Part shown: in pieces, positions 55,683 through 64,000 of the stretch
How the letters are laid out: each line of letters starts with the position of its first letter
How positions within the stretch are numbered: position 1 is the stretch's first letter
Assembly: GCA_019856515.1 (NCBI GenBank)
Contig: CP082230.1
Coordinates: 3,038,001-3,102,000 of the forward strand
From: Prolixibacteraceae bacterium
Lineage (GTDB): Bacteria > Bacteroidota > Bacteroidia > Bacteroidales > Prolixibacteraceae
Direction of reading: 5' to 3'
Length of the DNA: 64,000 nt
Made by a program: the position numbers and the translations under genes
The notes under the pieces: generated by a model
The model's database searches: none
What the model was told of the DNA's origin: nothing
What the model saw: the letters and a program-made list of their open reading frames with translations, nothing else

Positions 55683-56324
55683 ATGTTGATTAAAGTATGT
55701 GGCATGACCCAGAATAATAACATTAGTGATCTAACCCAAATAGACATTAACCTTTTAGGGCTAATACAATATAAGAGATCTCCTAGGTATGTTGACCTAA
55801 AAGATATTGATTGGGAACTACTCAAAGGTACAAAAATAAAGCCTGTTGCAGTCTTTGTCAATAACCCGATAGAAGAGATTAGAGAAGTACTTCTCAATAC
55901 TCCCATCACTACTATACAGCTCCATGGAAAGGAATCCCCTAGTATGTGTAAAGCACTACAAAATTTAGGTTATACTGTGATAAAAGCTCTTGGTGTAGAT
56001 AGTGAGTTTGAATGGTTAGAATGTGAAAAGTATATCGACAATATTGACTTTTTCCTTTTTGATACGAAGTCCATACAGCATGGTGGAACAGGTGTTAAAT
56101 TCAATTGGGATCTGCTTCATTCATATCCTTATTCAACTCCATTCTTTTTAAGTGGTGGTATCTCTAATGATGACTTATCAACATTGAAGAATAACATTCA
56201 TCCTTATATGATAGGAGTAGATGTTAATAGTCGATTTGAGGTATCCCCAGGCGTAAAAGAAATTAATGATATCAACACATTTGTTAATCACCTAAGAGAT
56301 CTAAACAACGTCAAGATGGTCTAA
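55683..56324 (+). CDS. trpF: Phosphoribosylanthranilate isomerase
   Basis: A 213-residue TIM-barrel enzyme. It starts LIKVCGMTQ with the catalytic Cys (about residue 7) and has the IQLHGKESP strand, the Asp-containing FFLFDTKS, the substrate loop GGTGVKFNWDLL and the phosphate site LSGGIS. The usual DLNSGVE block is DVNSRFE here. It catalyses the Amadori rearrangement between TrpD and TrpC steps. A start three bases after an AGGAGGAGG-like purine run is notable in a group that seldom uses such sites. Confidence 0.94.
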   Translation: MLIKVCGMTQNNNISDLTQIDINLLGLIQYKRSPRYVDLKDIDWELLKGTKIKPVAVFVNNPIEEIREVLLNTPITTIQLHGKESPSMCKALQNLGYTVIKALGVDSEFEWLECEKYIDNIDFFLFDTKSIQHGGTGVKFNWDLLHSYPYSTPFFLSGGISNDDLSTLKNNIHPYMIGVDVNSRFEVSPGVKEINDINTFVNHLRDLNNVKMV

Positions 56325-56566
56325 AGTTATTGACACAATTAACAAATAAGTGAGAAGCATTAAAAATAAATAGATTACAGAATAATATACCCTACATATC
56401 AACAGAGGTAAATGACATAAATGGAGTTATCAATATGTTGAAAAACATAAAAAAAGGAGGCGATATACCGTATGCTCATAACCTTATTACAACACAATTC
56501 ACAATGTTTATAACCATTAGGTAGACGGGTAAATTATTAAGATATACAAACACAACATTAGAAGAT
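56325..56566 (+). other. Unusually long gap inside the trp operon
   Basis: Genes elsewhere in this operon are separated by at most about 20 bases; here 242 bases lie between trpF and trpB. It holds a 30-codon frame from 56435 without resemblance to a protein, and no clear terminator or consensus promoter. Confidence 0.6.
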
Positions 56567-57754
56567 ATGTACACAGTAGACGACAACGGTTATTACGGTA
56601 AGTTCGGAGGAGCATTTATCCCTGAGATGATGCATAAAAATATTGAATTTTTAAAACTTAAATATCTTGAGATCATTGAAGCGCCAGAGTTTCAAGTCCA
56701 CTTCCAGAGCCTTCTTAGGGACTATGTAGGTCGACCATCACCACTATATTTTTCACAAGCACTTTCTGATCTATATGGAGGAAAAATATATCTTAAACGA
56801 GAAGATCTCAATCATACCGGATCGCATAAGATTAATAATACTATTGGACAGATTCTTTTAGCGAAGCACTTAGGTAAAAAAAGGATTATTGCAGAAACAG
56901 GAGCAGGTCAACACGGAGTAGCTACAGCAACAGTGTGTGCTAGAGCAGGCCTTGAATGTATCGTATATATGGGTGCAACAGACGTAGCAAGACAACAACC
57001 CAATGTAGAGAAGATGAAATTTCTTGGAGCAAAAGTCATACCTGTTACTTCTGGAAATAAGACACTGAAAGATGCCACAAACGAGGCAATCAGAGATTGG
57101 ATATCTAACCCAGAAAGTACCCATTATATTATTGGTTCAGTAGTCGGGCCACACCCTTACCCTGATATGGTATCAAAGTTTCAATCTGTTATCAGCGAAG
57201 AAATTCAGAAACAGCTGCTCGAAAAAACAGGGAAGGCAAACCCTTCAAAAGTGATTGCATGTGTTGGTGGGGGTAGTAATGCCGCAGGTGCATTTTACCA
57301 CTTTATGGATGAAAAAGAGGTAGAGTTAATTGCGGTAGAAGCAGCAGGAAAAGGAGTTGAAACAGGAGAATCTGCAGCTACAACAGCTCTTGGAAATCTA
57401 GGTGTTCTTCATGGTGCCATGACCCTTCTTATGCAGACTGAAGATGGGCAAATCATTGAACCATATTCTATTTCAGCTGGACTTGATTACCCTGGTATTG
57501 GACCTCTCCATGCACATCTATTTGATAGCAATAGGGCTACATTTGTTAATGTTACCGATGAAGAGGCACTAGATGCAGCACTTCAACTAACGAAGATCGA
57601 AGGGATTATACCAGCATTGGAATCTTCACATGCTCTAGCCGCATTAGAAAAGATAGAGATTGGTACAGATGAAGTCGTTGTTCTTAACCTTTCGGGAAGA
57701 GGGGATAAGGATATGGAAACCTATTTAAATTACTACAAACAAAAAGCACAATAA
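56567..57754 (+). CDS. trpB: Tryptophan synthase beta chain
   Basis: A 395-residue PLP enzyme joining indole and serine. N-terminal [15 protein letters not shown], the Schiff-base lysine in [13 protein letters not shown] (about residue 85), [15 protein letters not shown], and the phosphate loop [12 protein letters not shown] are present, as are [13 protein letters not shown] and the C-terminal [10 protein letters not shown]. It is of the TrpB1 class that pairs with TrpA. trpA follows by four bases. Confidence 0.97.
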   Translation: MYTVDDNGYYGKFGGAFIPEMMHKNIEFLKLKYLEIIEAPEFQVHFQSLLRDYVGRPSPLYFSQALSDLYGGKIYLKREDLNHTGSHKINNTIGQILLAKHLGKKRIIAETGAGQHGVATATVCARAGLECIVYMGATDVARQQPNVEKMKFLGAKVIPVTSGNKTLKDATNEAIRDWISNPESTHYIIGSVVGPHPYPDMVSKFQSVISEEIQKQLLEKTGKANPSKVIACVGGGSNAAGAFYHFMDEKEVELIAVEAAGKGVETGESAATTALGNLGVLHGAMTLLMQTEDGQIIEPYSISAGLDYPGIGPLHAHLFDSNRATFVNVTDEEALDAALQLTKIEGIIPALESSHALAALEKIEIGTDEVVVLNLSGRGDKDMETYLNYYKQKAQ

Positions 57755-57758
57755 CCAT

Positions 57759-58526
57759 ATGAATCGTATTTCAGAAGCCTTCAACAAAAAGAAGAAAAAT
57801 ATTCTATCTATATATTTTACCGCTGGATACAAAGGACTCAACAAGAGCATTGAGATCATAAAAAATCTCGAAGATAGTGGGGTAGATATCGTTGAATTAG
57901 GTATGCCATTCTCTGATCCAGTAGCAGATGGGCCTATAATTCAGAAAAGCAGTGAAACAGCTCTATCCCATGGAATGAGTGTAAAACAACTGTTTGAAGA
58001 ACTGAAGGATCTAAGAAAACAGGTCTCAATTCCGGTACTACTAATGGGATACCTTAACCCGATTATACAATATGGTGTAGAGGAGTTTTGCAAGAGATGT
58101 AGCGAAGTTGGAATTGATGGGGTGATTATCCCAGACCTTCCATTAGATGTGTATGAACGACATTATGAGTCTATTTTTGAGAACTATAGGATCACAAATA
58201 CTCTCTTGGTGACGCCACAAACGAATGATATAAGAATAAAACAGATAGACAAAAAAAGCAATGGGTTTATTTATGTGGTATCCTCAAATGGAACAACAGG
58301 GGATAATAAAGCGATACTTCACAACGATTATTTCGCCCATATTAAGTCATTACAACTAAAAACGCCGACACTTATAGGCTTTGGTATCAAAGATAATAAG
58401 AGCTTCCTTAATGCATGTGAATATGCCAATGGTGCAATCATCGGTAGTAGCTTTGTAAAGCATATCGAAAGTTCATGCTCTACGAAACACATTAAATCAT
58501 TTGTAGATGAAATAGTTAAATCTTAA
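57759..58526 (+). CDS. trpA: Tryptophan synthase alpha chain
   Basis: A 255-residue TIM-barrel enzyme that releases indole from indole-3-glycerol phosphate. The catalytic Glu is in VDIVELGMPFSDPVADG (about residue 47) and the Asp in GVIIPDLPLDVYE (about 124). The phosphate-binding GFGIKDN and GAIIGSSFV follow. The usual YLVSRAGVTG segment is YVVSSNGTTGDN here. Last gene of the trpEGDCFBA operon; the indole tunnels to TrpB. Confidence 0.96.
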   Translation: MNRISEAFNKKKKNILSIYFTAGYKGLNKSIEIIKNLEDSGVDIVELGMPFSDPVADGPIIQKSSETALSHGMSVKQLFEELKDLRKQVSIPVLLMGYLNPIIQYGVEEFCKRCSEVGIDGVIIPDLPLDVYERHYESIFENYRITNTLLVTPQTNDIRIKQIDKKSNGFIYVVSSNGTTGDNKAILHNDYFAHIKSLQLKTPTLIGFGIKDNKSFLNACEYANGAIIGSSFVKHIESSCSTKHIKSFVDEIVKS

Positions 58527-58584
58527 AGACATTATTTACAGAAAAAATAACATTACGGAAACAAATTATAAAGAAATATTACCC

Positions 58585-58592
58585 TAAATTTG
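58585..58592 (+). promoter_or_regulatory. Candidate -7 box of the 59-residue gene
   Basis: TAAATTTG fits TAnnTTTG, 33 bases before the ATG at 58625. No clear -33 partner. Confidence 0.5.
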
Positions 58593-58624
58593 CTCATATA
58601 TTAATTACAACAAGATCAATTGTT

Positions 58625-58804
58625 ATGCTTGACTATGCACGTGTTATTCTTCCCAAAGTAAGTTTTTCGGAAGAGTTATTCGAAAAGGAGTTATTAAAGT
58701 GTATTGAATGGGTCGGTCCCGACAACCTAAATGAACTATTACAATTCTGCCAAGATAATTTTGGCATCGAACATGGTAATATTATTAGAAGAGTTTTCAG
58801 CTAA
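58625..58804 (+). CDS. Small hypothetical protein (59 residues)
   Basis: An acidic, soluble, mostly helical 59-residue protein beginning MLDYARVILPKVSFSEELF and ending GNIIRRVFS. It has its own -7 box upstream and a perfect terminator seven bases after the stop, so it looks like a real single-gene unit. Features such as the LPKVSF motif and KELLKCIEWVG helix suggest a conserved small Bacteroidota protein, but I cannot assign a function. Confidence 0.7.
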   Translation: MLDYARVILPKVSFSEELFEKELLKCIEWVGPDNLNELLQFCQDNFGIEHGNIIRRVFS

Positions 58805-58810
58805 ATAATA

Positions 58811-58841
58811 AAAAAAGAGTCGACATTGTCGACTCTTTTTT
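58811..58841. terminator. Terminator after the 59-residue gene
   Basis: Perfect 14-bp stem AAAAAAGAGTCGAC/GTCGACTCTTTTTT with a three-base loop. It works in both directions, also serving the convergent mlaF-type gene. Confidence 0.92.
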
Positions 58842-58896
58842 GTTTCTAAGCTACAAGTAGGTTAAAGAGAGTAACTCTTCAAAAAAGGGTCGCTTT

Positions 58897-59655
58897 CTAT
58901 TTGGTCTCTATTGCTCTAACTTTCTTAAGAATATTAGATGCAAATACGAATCTATTTAAATCCTCATTATCGACATGAAGTATCTCATCTGAACTACCTT
59001 CCCATCCTTTCTCACCTTGATATAAGAACAGTATTTTTTCACCAATCTCCATCACTGAATTCATATCATGAGTGTTGATTACGGTCGTAATTTTAAGATC
59101 TCTTGTGATCCTCTGTATCAACTTGTCTATCACAATAGAAGTAACTGGATCTAATCCACTATTAGGCTCATCACAGAAAAGATATTTGGGTTCAAGAGAG
59201 ATCGCTCTTGCAATGGCAACACGCTTCTGCATTCCGCCACTAATCTCTGAAGGGAAAAGGTTATGTGCATTTTCCAATTCAACCATATCGATACATCGAT
59301 CTACGCGCATCTCTTTCTCTTTTTTGGTCATATTGGTAAACATATCCATTGGAAATCGAATATTGTCAGCAACAGTCATAGAGTCAAAAAGTGCACCGGC
59401 TTGAAAAACCATACCTATCTCTTGGCGAAGCTTCTGTCTCTCTTTAAACTTCATAGAGGACACCTCTTTGCCATCAAAAAGGATACTACCACTATCTACT
59501 TCATGTATCCCAACAATTGATTTTAGCATCACCGTCTTACCTGATCCACTCTGACCTATTATAAGGTTTGTTTGACCAGGCATGAAAACGGCATCAATAC
59601 CTTTTAAGACCTCTCGTCCTTGAAAAGACTTCTTAATATTTTTTACTTCTATCAT
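58897..59655 (-). CDS. mlaF: Lipid-transport ABC ATPase (MlaF type)
   Basis: A 252-residue ATPase. Walker A is IGQSGSGKTVM (about residue 33), the signature is ISGGMQKRVAIARA, the Walker B is YLFCDEPNSGLDP, and the switch histidine is in INTHDMNS. The EPNSGLDP and ISGGMQKR variants are typical of MlaF/TtgA-type ATPases that drive MlaE permeases. The frame is open 12 codons further up, but ATG at 59655 overlaps the permease stop (ATGA) and gives the normal MIEVKNIKKSF. It moves phospholipid across the inner membrane with MlaE and an MCE protein that is not encoded here. Confidence 0.93.
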   Translation of the reverse strand: MIEVKNIKKSFQGREVLKGIDAVFMPGQTNLIIGQSGSGKTVMLKSIVGIHEVDSGSILFDGKEVSSMKFKERQKLRQEIGMVFQAGALFDSMTVADNIRFPMDMFTNMTKKEKEMRVDRCIDMVELENAHNLFPSEISGGMQKRVAIARAISLEPKYLFCDEPNSGLDPVTSIVIDKLIQRITRDLKITTVINTHDMNSVMEIGEKILFLYQGEKGWEGSSDEILHVDNEDLNRFVFASNILKKVRAIETK

Positions 59656-60392
59656 TTGAAAAATAGTTGGGTAATAACTAAGTCCGCACAAAGAATTAGA
59701 ATACTAGATAACACAACAGAGTCAGTACTAGCCTTTCCAACTTCTAGCGCTCCACCTTTAACATTATATCCATAGTATGCAGGAATTGATGCAATAATAA
59801 ATCCAAAAACAAGAGACTTTATAAATGAAAAAGTCACATAAAAAGGATTAAAAGTGTGAACGAGTCCTTCTACGTAATCTCCCATAGACACAACACCTGT
59901 AACAGGACCAACAATAGCCCCTCCGACAATACCGGTAGCAACACTCAATATATACAATACCGGATTAAATACAATACAAGCTATGATTTTCGGAAGAATA
60001 AGATAGCTCGCAGAATTAACTCCCATGATATCCAGAGAGTCAATCTGTTCACTTACTCGCATACTCCCTATTTCGGTTGCAATATTAGAGCCCACTTTTC
60101 CCGCGAGTATTAATGCAAGAATAGTAGAGGAGAACTCTAAAATTAATGTATCTCTATTTCCTAAACCAATCAAATATTTGGGCATAAATGGATTGGTCAG
60201 GTTATAAGATACTTGAAGTGTCAAGATACCTCCCATAAAAATAGAAATGACCATTACAATCCTCATTGATCCAACACCAAGCTTATCAATCTCATTCAAA
60301 AGATGTTCCCAAAACACACTCATTTTTTGTGGTTTTTTAAACACCTTAGCCATCAATACGCAATAGTCTCCTATAGACTCAAATATCTTCAT
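59652..60392 (-). CDS. mlaE: Lipid-transport ABC permease (MlaE/YrbE type)
   Basis: A 246-residue inner-membrane protein with about five helices and the MlaE family blocks: GLGNRDTLILEFSST, EIGSMRVSEQIDSLDIMGVN (conserved coupling region), and ALEVGKASTDSVV near the end. It works with the ATPase whose gene overlaps its end by four bases. The system is proposed to maintain outer-membrane lipid asymmetry. The MlaD-like substrate-binding gene is absent from the operon. Confidence 0.93.
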   Translation of the reverse strand: MKIFESIGDYCVLMAKVFKKPQKMSVFWEHLLNEIDKLGVGSMRIVMVISIFMGGILTLQVSYNLTNPFMPKYLIGLGNRDTLILEFSSTILALILAGKVGSNIATEIGSMRVSEQIDSLDIMGVNSASYLILPKIIACIVFNPVLYILSVATGIVGGAIVGPVTGVVSMGDYVEGLVHTFNPFYVTFSFIKSLVFGFIIASIPAYYGYNVKGGALEVGKASTDSVVLSSILILCADLVITQLFFK

Positions 60393-60577
60393 TATGACTT
60401 ACTTTAATTATTTGATGATAAAAATACACAATAATAGTGCTCATACACAATTCTTTTAATTTTTCTCAAAATAGATGTAAAACTCGTTACTTAGATCAAA
60501 ACAAACTATCTTTAGAGATGTTTTGTTTAATGACAATGTTGAAATTAATGGATACGTTGAATTAAAATCACAAAAAA

Positions 60578-61678
60578 TTGGAAAGCAAAAACAATCACTG
60601 TGTAATACTTGCAGGAGGTACAGGGGCACGTCTGTGGCCAATCAGTACTAGTCAAAAACCGAAACAATTCTTAGATCTTTTAGGAACTGGAAAAACACTA
60701 ATACAACTTGCTTATCAAAGGGCTAGTAGAGTATTTCCGAAGGAGAACATTTGGATTGTTACATTAGACAAGTATAAAGAGCTTGTTAATAAACAACTTC
60801 CAGAAGTACATAGTACGAACCTTCTCTTAGAACCATTCCAAAGGAATACGGCATCGAGTATGGCATACGCATCTCATAAGATTCATCACACACAAGGAGA
60901 TGCAAACATCGTATTTACCCCATCTGATCATATGATCACAGATGAGTTTCTATTCAAACAGGAGATCGAAAATGCATTGGATTTTGTAAATCAAAATGAC
61001 GTTATTTTAACTATTGGGATCAAGCCAACAAGAATAGAGACCGAATATGGCTATGTACAAGTTGACGAAAAGATTAAATATAAAAATATCTCCAACCTGT
61101 ATCAAGTAAAAACTTTTACCGAGAAGCCCTCCCGAGATATGGCTAAGATATTCATTGAATCGGAGGAGTTCTATTGGAATAGCGGTATATATATCACTAC
61201 GACCAACTCTATTATTGAAGGTTTTGCGAAATACCTCTCAGATATTCACAACCTATTTTTGTCTGGAAGACACAACTTATCGACAGAAAATGAACCCTAT
61301 TTTATTCGAAAGGTTTATGCGGAGTGTCCCAATATTTCAATAGATTATGGTATAATGGAGAAAGCACAGAATGTATACACCCTTATATCTGAATTAGGTT
61401 GGTCTGATCTAGGATCTTGGAATTCATTCCAAGAGAATTTCTCAAAAGATGAAGATCATAATGTTAAAAATAGCGATCTTATCCTTACTTATCAGAGTGA
61501 GAACTCTATAATACAGCTCCCTAAAAATAGAAAGGCAATTATCCAAGGCTTAGATAATTTTATAGTTGTAGAGACAGATGATATTCTTCTCGTATGCAAA
61601 AAGGACCAAGAACATCTATTGAGACAGTTTAATACAGATATGAAACTTTTGGAAGAGCAGAAAGAAGTAGTACATTAA
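60578..61678 (+). CDS. manC: Mannose-1-phosphate guanylyltransferase
   Basis: A 366-residue nucleotidyltransferase making GDP-mannose. N-terminal pyrophosphorylase motif ILAGGTGARLWPISTSQKPKQFL (about residues 10-32 in total), VFTPSDHMI, the FTEKPS block and WNSGIYI all match. It is monofunctional: the isomerase domain of long ManC is absent. It starts with a TTG at 60578; upstream in-frame ATGs are blocked by stops. GDP-mannose feeds glycan and surface polysaccharide synthesis; no such genes are adjacent. Confidence 0.93.
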   Translation: MESKNNHCVILAGGTGARLWPISTSQKPKQFLDLLGTGKTLIQLAYQRASRVFPKENIWIVTLDKYKELVNKQLPEVHSTNLLLEPFQRNTASSMAYASHKIHHTQGDANIVFTPSDHMITDEFLFKQEIENALDFVNQNDVILTIGIKPTRIETEYGYVQVDEKIKYKNISNLYQVKTFTEKPSRDMAKIFIESEEFYWNSGIYITTTNSIIEGFAKYLSDIHNLFLSGRHNLSTENEPYFIRKVYAECPNISIDYGIMEKAQNVYTLISELGWSDLGSWNSFQENFSKDEDHNVKNSDLILTYQSENSIIQLPKNRKAIIQGLDNFIVVETDDILLVCKKDQEHLLRQFNTDMKLLEEQKEVVH

Positions 61679-61704
61679 ACAATTTGCTCATCATAAAAAA
61701 ATAA

Positions 61705-61741
61705 AACGGTTGTAACACTATAATACAGTGATACAACCGTT
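61705..61741. terminator. Bidirectional terminator between manC and gldN
   Basis: Stem AACGGTTGT..CACT with AGTG..ACAACCGTT around a seven-base loop, between convergent genes. Confidence 0.75.
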
Positions 61742-61779
61742 ATGTTTTTAGGACTTATGTATTTTATCGAAATATCTGC

Positions 61780-62583
61780 TTAATACTCCCATACATCTTG
61801 TTCCCAATTGAAAATCTCATTCTCAATTCTTTGAGCTTCTGCACTGGCATGTTTGCCTTTTGCATAAGATAAGATACGTCGATTGTTATACATATTCGAC
61901 TCTTGATAAATATACCCATCAAACTTACGATTAATGAATACATCATAAAAACTTAGGTTTCTTGCATCATTGAAAGGGTTAAATACCTCACATTGACTCA
62001 AGATATTCCTTGTATTTGGGAAATAAATCCAACAAACCTGTTTCTTATTGATAGGAGATTTTGGATCATTTGGATCTTTAGGATATATAAGAATTGGACA
62101 TAACCCTAAAATACGTACCTGCATATAAGATGCCTGCTTATCAAAAAACCAAACTTCTTTGATCATCAACTGCTTCACATCTCCAAGATTTACTTGATCT
62201 AATGTAAAAGGCTCTTGGAATGGTTCATCGGAATATGTCCAAAGTTTATCACCAACTTCATTCCAATCCATTGGAACATCAAATTCGTTTGTCTCATCTG
62301 GGCTATATGCTAAAAACTGACCTTTCTCAATTCCACTAAATAGAATTGTCATCAAATTCTTCTTCCCATTTACCTCCTTGGTTGGATAATAAAGGGGTTG
62401 GTTCATCTTCTCTCGAAGATCAATAATACGCCACAAAGTCTTTTTCCAAATAATATCTGCCTCTCTCACCTTCGGTAGAGGAGCAGGCTTTCTCTCTGAA
62501 GTGATATGCGGCACATACTGTGCATGAAGGAGCGTACTGCTGAGGCAAATTATTGCCATTATTAGGAATAGTACCTTTTTCAT
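61780..62583 (-). CDS. gldN: Gliding motility / T9SS protein GldN
   Basis: A 267-residue secreted protein with a signal peptide (MKKVLFLIMAIICLSSTLLHAQ). GldN markers include READIIWKKTLWRIIDLREK, NQPLYYP, and PKSPINKKQVCWIYFPN with YDVFINRKFDGYIYQESN. GldN (PorN) sits in the periplasm and forms the ring with GldK. The frame is open 23 codons upstream, but the ATG at 62583 gives the signal peptide. It follows gldM by 92 bases, the normal gldLMN order. Confidence 0.95.
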   Translation of the reverse strand: MKKVLFLIMAIICLSSTLLHAQYVPHITSERKPAPLPKVREADIIWKKTLWRIIDLREKMNQPLYYPTKEVNGKKNLMTILFSGIEKGQFLAYSPDETNEFDVPMDWNEVGDKLWTYSDEPFQEPFTLDQVNLGDVKQLMIKEVWFFDKQASYMQVRILGLCPILIYPKDPNDPKSPINKKQVCWIYFPNTRNILSQCEVFNPFNDARNLSFYDVFINRKFDGYIYQESNMYNNRRILSYAKGKHASAEAQRIENEIFNWEQDVWEY

Positions 62584-62675
62584 AATGCAAATTCTTTTGA
62601 TAAAACACGTCCTATTATTAGAAGAGAACCATAATAGTTCTCTTCTTCTCATATAATGAGTTAATTAAAATTCTC

Positions 62676-64000
62676 TTAGTTGATTCGTAAACTGATACTT
62701 GGAAGACGTCGATCTGTTCCATCATCACCATGGGCAATAATGTTTTCAATATAAACACGACTTCCTCTAGTAACTCCTTTAATCAGCTTAATTTGATCTG
62801 AGGTTAAACGGTCAGAATTAGATTTCTTCTCCACTACAAAACCTCGTTTTGAAGTAGAAACAACAAAAGTTTTTACCTTAAACTTCAAATCAAAATCGAA
62901 ATCCTTTAACACTGCTTCAACCTGCACACCTCTTTTGAACTTCCCTTTTAACACTGCACCATTAGATAATCCAAAAATCTCTGCAATTGGATCAGGCACA
63001 CGTTTCACTCGGAAATCCATTTTACCCATCAATTTCTTTCCAGAAGGTAAATTCGCATATACTGAAACGACAGCTTTTTTACCTGCTGTTGTTGGATACA
63101 CCTCATAACCACTCTTTGTTCGCTTAATTTTACCATTAGAAACCTGTGGTTCTAATTGACTTGGCAATACACCTGGAACAGAAATACTCACTGGGTTAGG
63201 TACCCCCTTGTAGAATACATTCATCTTCGTAGGAGATATCGTTAAAGTAGGGCGAGCCACTTGATATTCTCCTTTGAATGGAAAATTCTTATAACTGCCA
63301 TTAGGCATCTTAAAACGAATCTTTCCATTATATGAATAATCACCTGCTTTGGTTGCTGGAACTGAGAAAATTGCTTTACCATTACCATTAACCTTCAACT
63401 TCTTTCCATTAACTGTAATCGACGGATATGATGTAGTATCTACTGCTGCAAGGAAAATCTGAGACTGATAAGTTCCTCCCTCTAATACATAGGTAGAGTT
63501 AGGTATAACCTGAGATAACAATTTATTAACCTTAAACGACTTGGCATCGATCTGTTTAAACAGATAGTTAATCACATCCGCCTCTGCATTCCTTAAATCA
63601 GACTGCATTTTAGTCATCAATGTCACGACTGCAATCAAAGGATAGCCATCAAAACGAGATGATTCCCAAGTCTGAGGAAGTTCACCTTTTATTTTCTTAG
63701 GCTTGTCAGTACTTAAAGATTTATTCAAGGCACTAACCAAAGCAGTATCTTGCTTTACCATAGTTACCAAATTCTCACGGTAACCTTCGAGCATCTCTTT
63801 AAGGACCTTACCTTTTCCCTCATTCAGCATAACTTCTGCCGCAATATGGGTATCATCCTTTTTCTCAATATTATCAAAATCGGCCTTTGGCTTTTGATCA
63901 GCTTTACATACAATAAACTCTTTAAGGTCTTGAATATGTTTCACTAATCGATCTGTTTTATTTCGAACAGAATCTGCCTTTGTCTTATATTTCCCGACTT
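62676..64000 (-). CDS. gldM: Gliding motility / T9SS protein GldM, 5' partial
   Basis: The frame is open to the right edge, so the N-terminal membrane helix is outside the window. The visible 440 or so residues contain the helical first domain (RNAEADVINYLFKQID) and the chain of beta domains (PSITVNGKKLKVNGNGKAIF, NVFYKGVPNPVSISVPG, ISLRIN end) of GldM/PorM. This protein spans the periplasm as the T9SS motor shaft with GldL. Identity is supported by gldN directly downstream. The codon at 63944 is not the start. Confidence 0.94.
   Translation of the reverse strand, partial: VGKYKTKADSVRNKTDRLVKHIQDLKEFIVCKADQKPKADFDNIEKKDDTHIAAEVMLNEGKGKVLKEMLEGYRENLVTMVKQDTALVSALNKSLSTDKPKKIKGELPQTWESSRFDGYPLIAVVTLMTKMQSDLRNAEADVINYLFKQIDAKSFKVNKLLSQVIPNSTYVLEGGTYQSQIFLAAVDTTSYPSITVNGKKLKVNGNGKAIFSVPATKAGDYSYNGKIRFKMPNGSYKNFPFKGEYQVARPTLTISPTKMNVFYKGVPNPVSISVPGVLPSQLEPQVSNGKIKRTKSGYEVYPTTAGKKAVVSVYANLPSGKKLMGKMDFRVKRVPDPIAEIFGLSNGAVLKGKFKRGVQVEAVLKDFDFDLKFKVKTFVVSTSKRGFVVEKKSNSDRLTSDQIKLIKGVTRGSRVYIENIIAHGDDGTDRRLPSISLRIN

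Noticed and set aside
56435-56527. A 30-codon frame between trpF and trpB
   Set aside because: Too short, unlike any protein I know, and no terminator or consensus promoter; kept only as part of the gap description.

Overview
The window comes from a low-GC member of the Bacteroidota, most likely an environmental or marine Bacteroidia lineage. The evidence is the presence of type IX secretion/gliding genes (sprA, gldN, gldM), a futalosine-route menaquinone gene (mqnC), several Bacteroidota-type promoters (TTTG, about 19-21 bases, then TAnnTTTG), and many short N-terminal lipoprotein signals. No rRNA, CRISPR array, prophage or plasmid backbone is visible.

Layout. 1-1.5 kb: end of a metal ABC transporter (ATPase cut by the window edge, then permease). 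1.5-6.5 kb: a lipoprotein, an ECF sigma factor translationally coupled to a membrane-anchored beta-barrel-like protein, a wrecked PLP decarboxylase and an Ada-type regulator/DNA methyltransferase. 6.6-7.1 kb: four tandem initiator tRNA genes in 129-bp units. 7.2-12.7 kb: envelope and housekeeping block (degenerate LytM protein, dxr, rseP, tatA, DUF4837 lipoprotein, dps). 12.7-19.1 kb: an outer-membrane-type protein, mqnC, an A-B-B-A set of paralogous small envelope proteins, and a DoxX-like protein. 19.1-25.9 kb is the accessory stretch: an 11-bp-phased inverted repeat, three generations of one duplicated membrane-protein gene (intact, frameshifted at a G tract, C-terminal scrap), and an IS4-like element that has split another membrane-protein gene with a visible 5-bp target duplication.

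26-37 kb: pepA, pdxA, ruvA and the giant sprA. 37-42 kb: a four-gene efflux operon (adaptor, MacB-type permease, TolC-type channel, separate ATPase). 42-50 kb: kbl, gltX, a sulfatase lipoprotein, and a metallophosphoesterase-like lipoprotein with an altered active-site motif. 49.4-51.9 kb is gene-poor, with two candidate non-coding transcription units, a TonB-C lipoprotein and a second, much more perfect 11-bp-phased inverted repeat. 51.9-58.5 kb: a complete tryptophan operon trpEGDCFBA preceded by a leader with a Trp-containing short ORF and a strong intrinsic terminator, i.e. a probable attenuator. 58.6-64 kb: a 59-aa orphan gene, mlaF/mlaE-type lipid transport genes, manC, then gldN and gldM, the latter running off the right edge.

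Sequence-level points of most interest are the two 11-bp-phased inverted repeats, the trp leader, the split and duplicated genes at 20-26 kb, the A-B-B-A paralogue cluster and the sigma factor/barrel pair.
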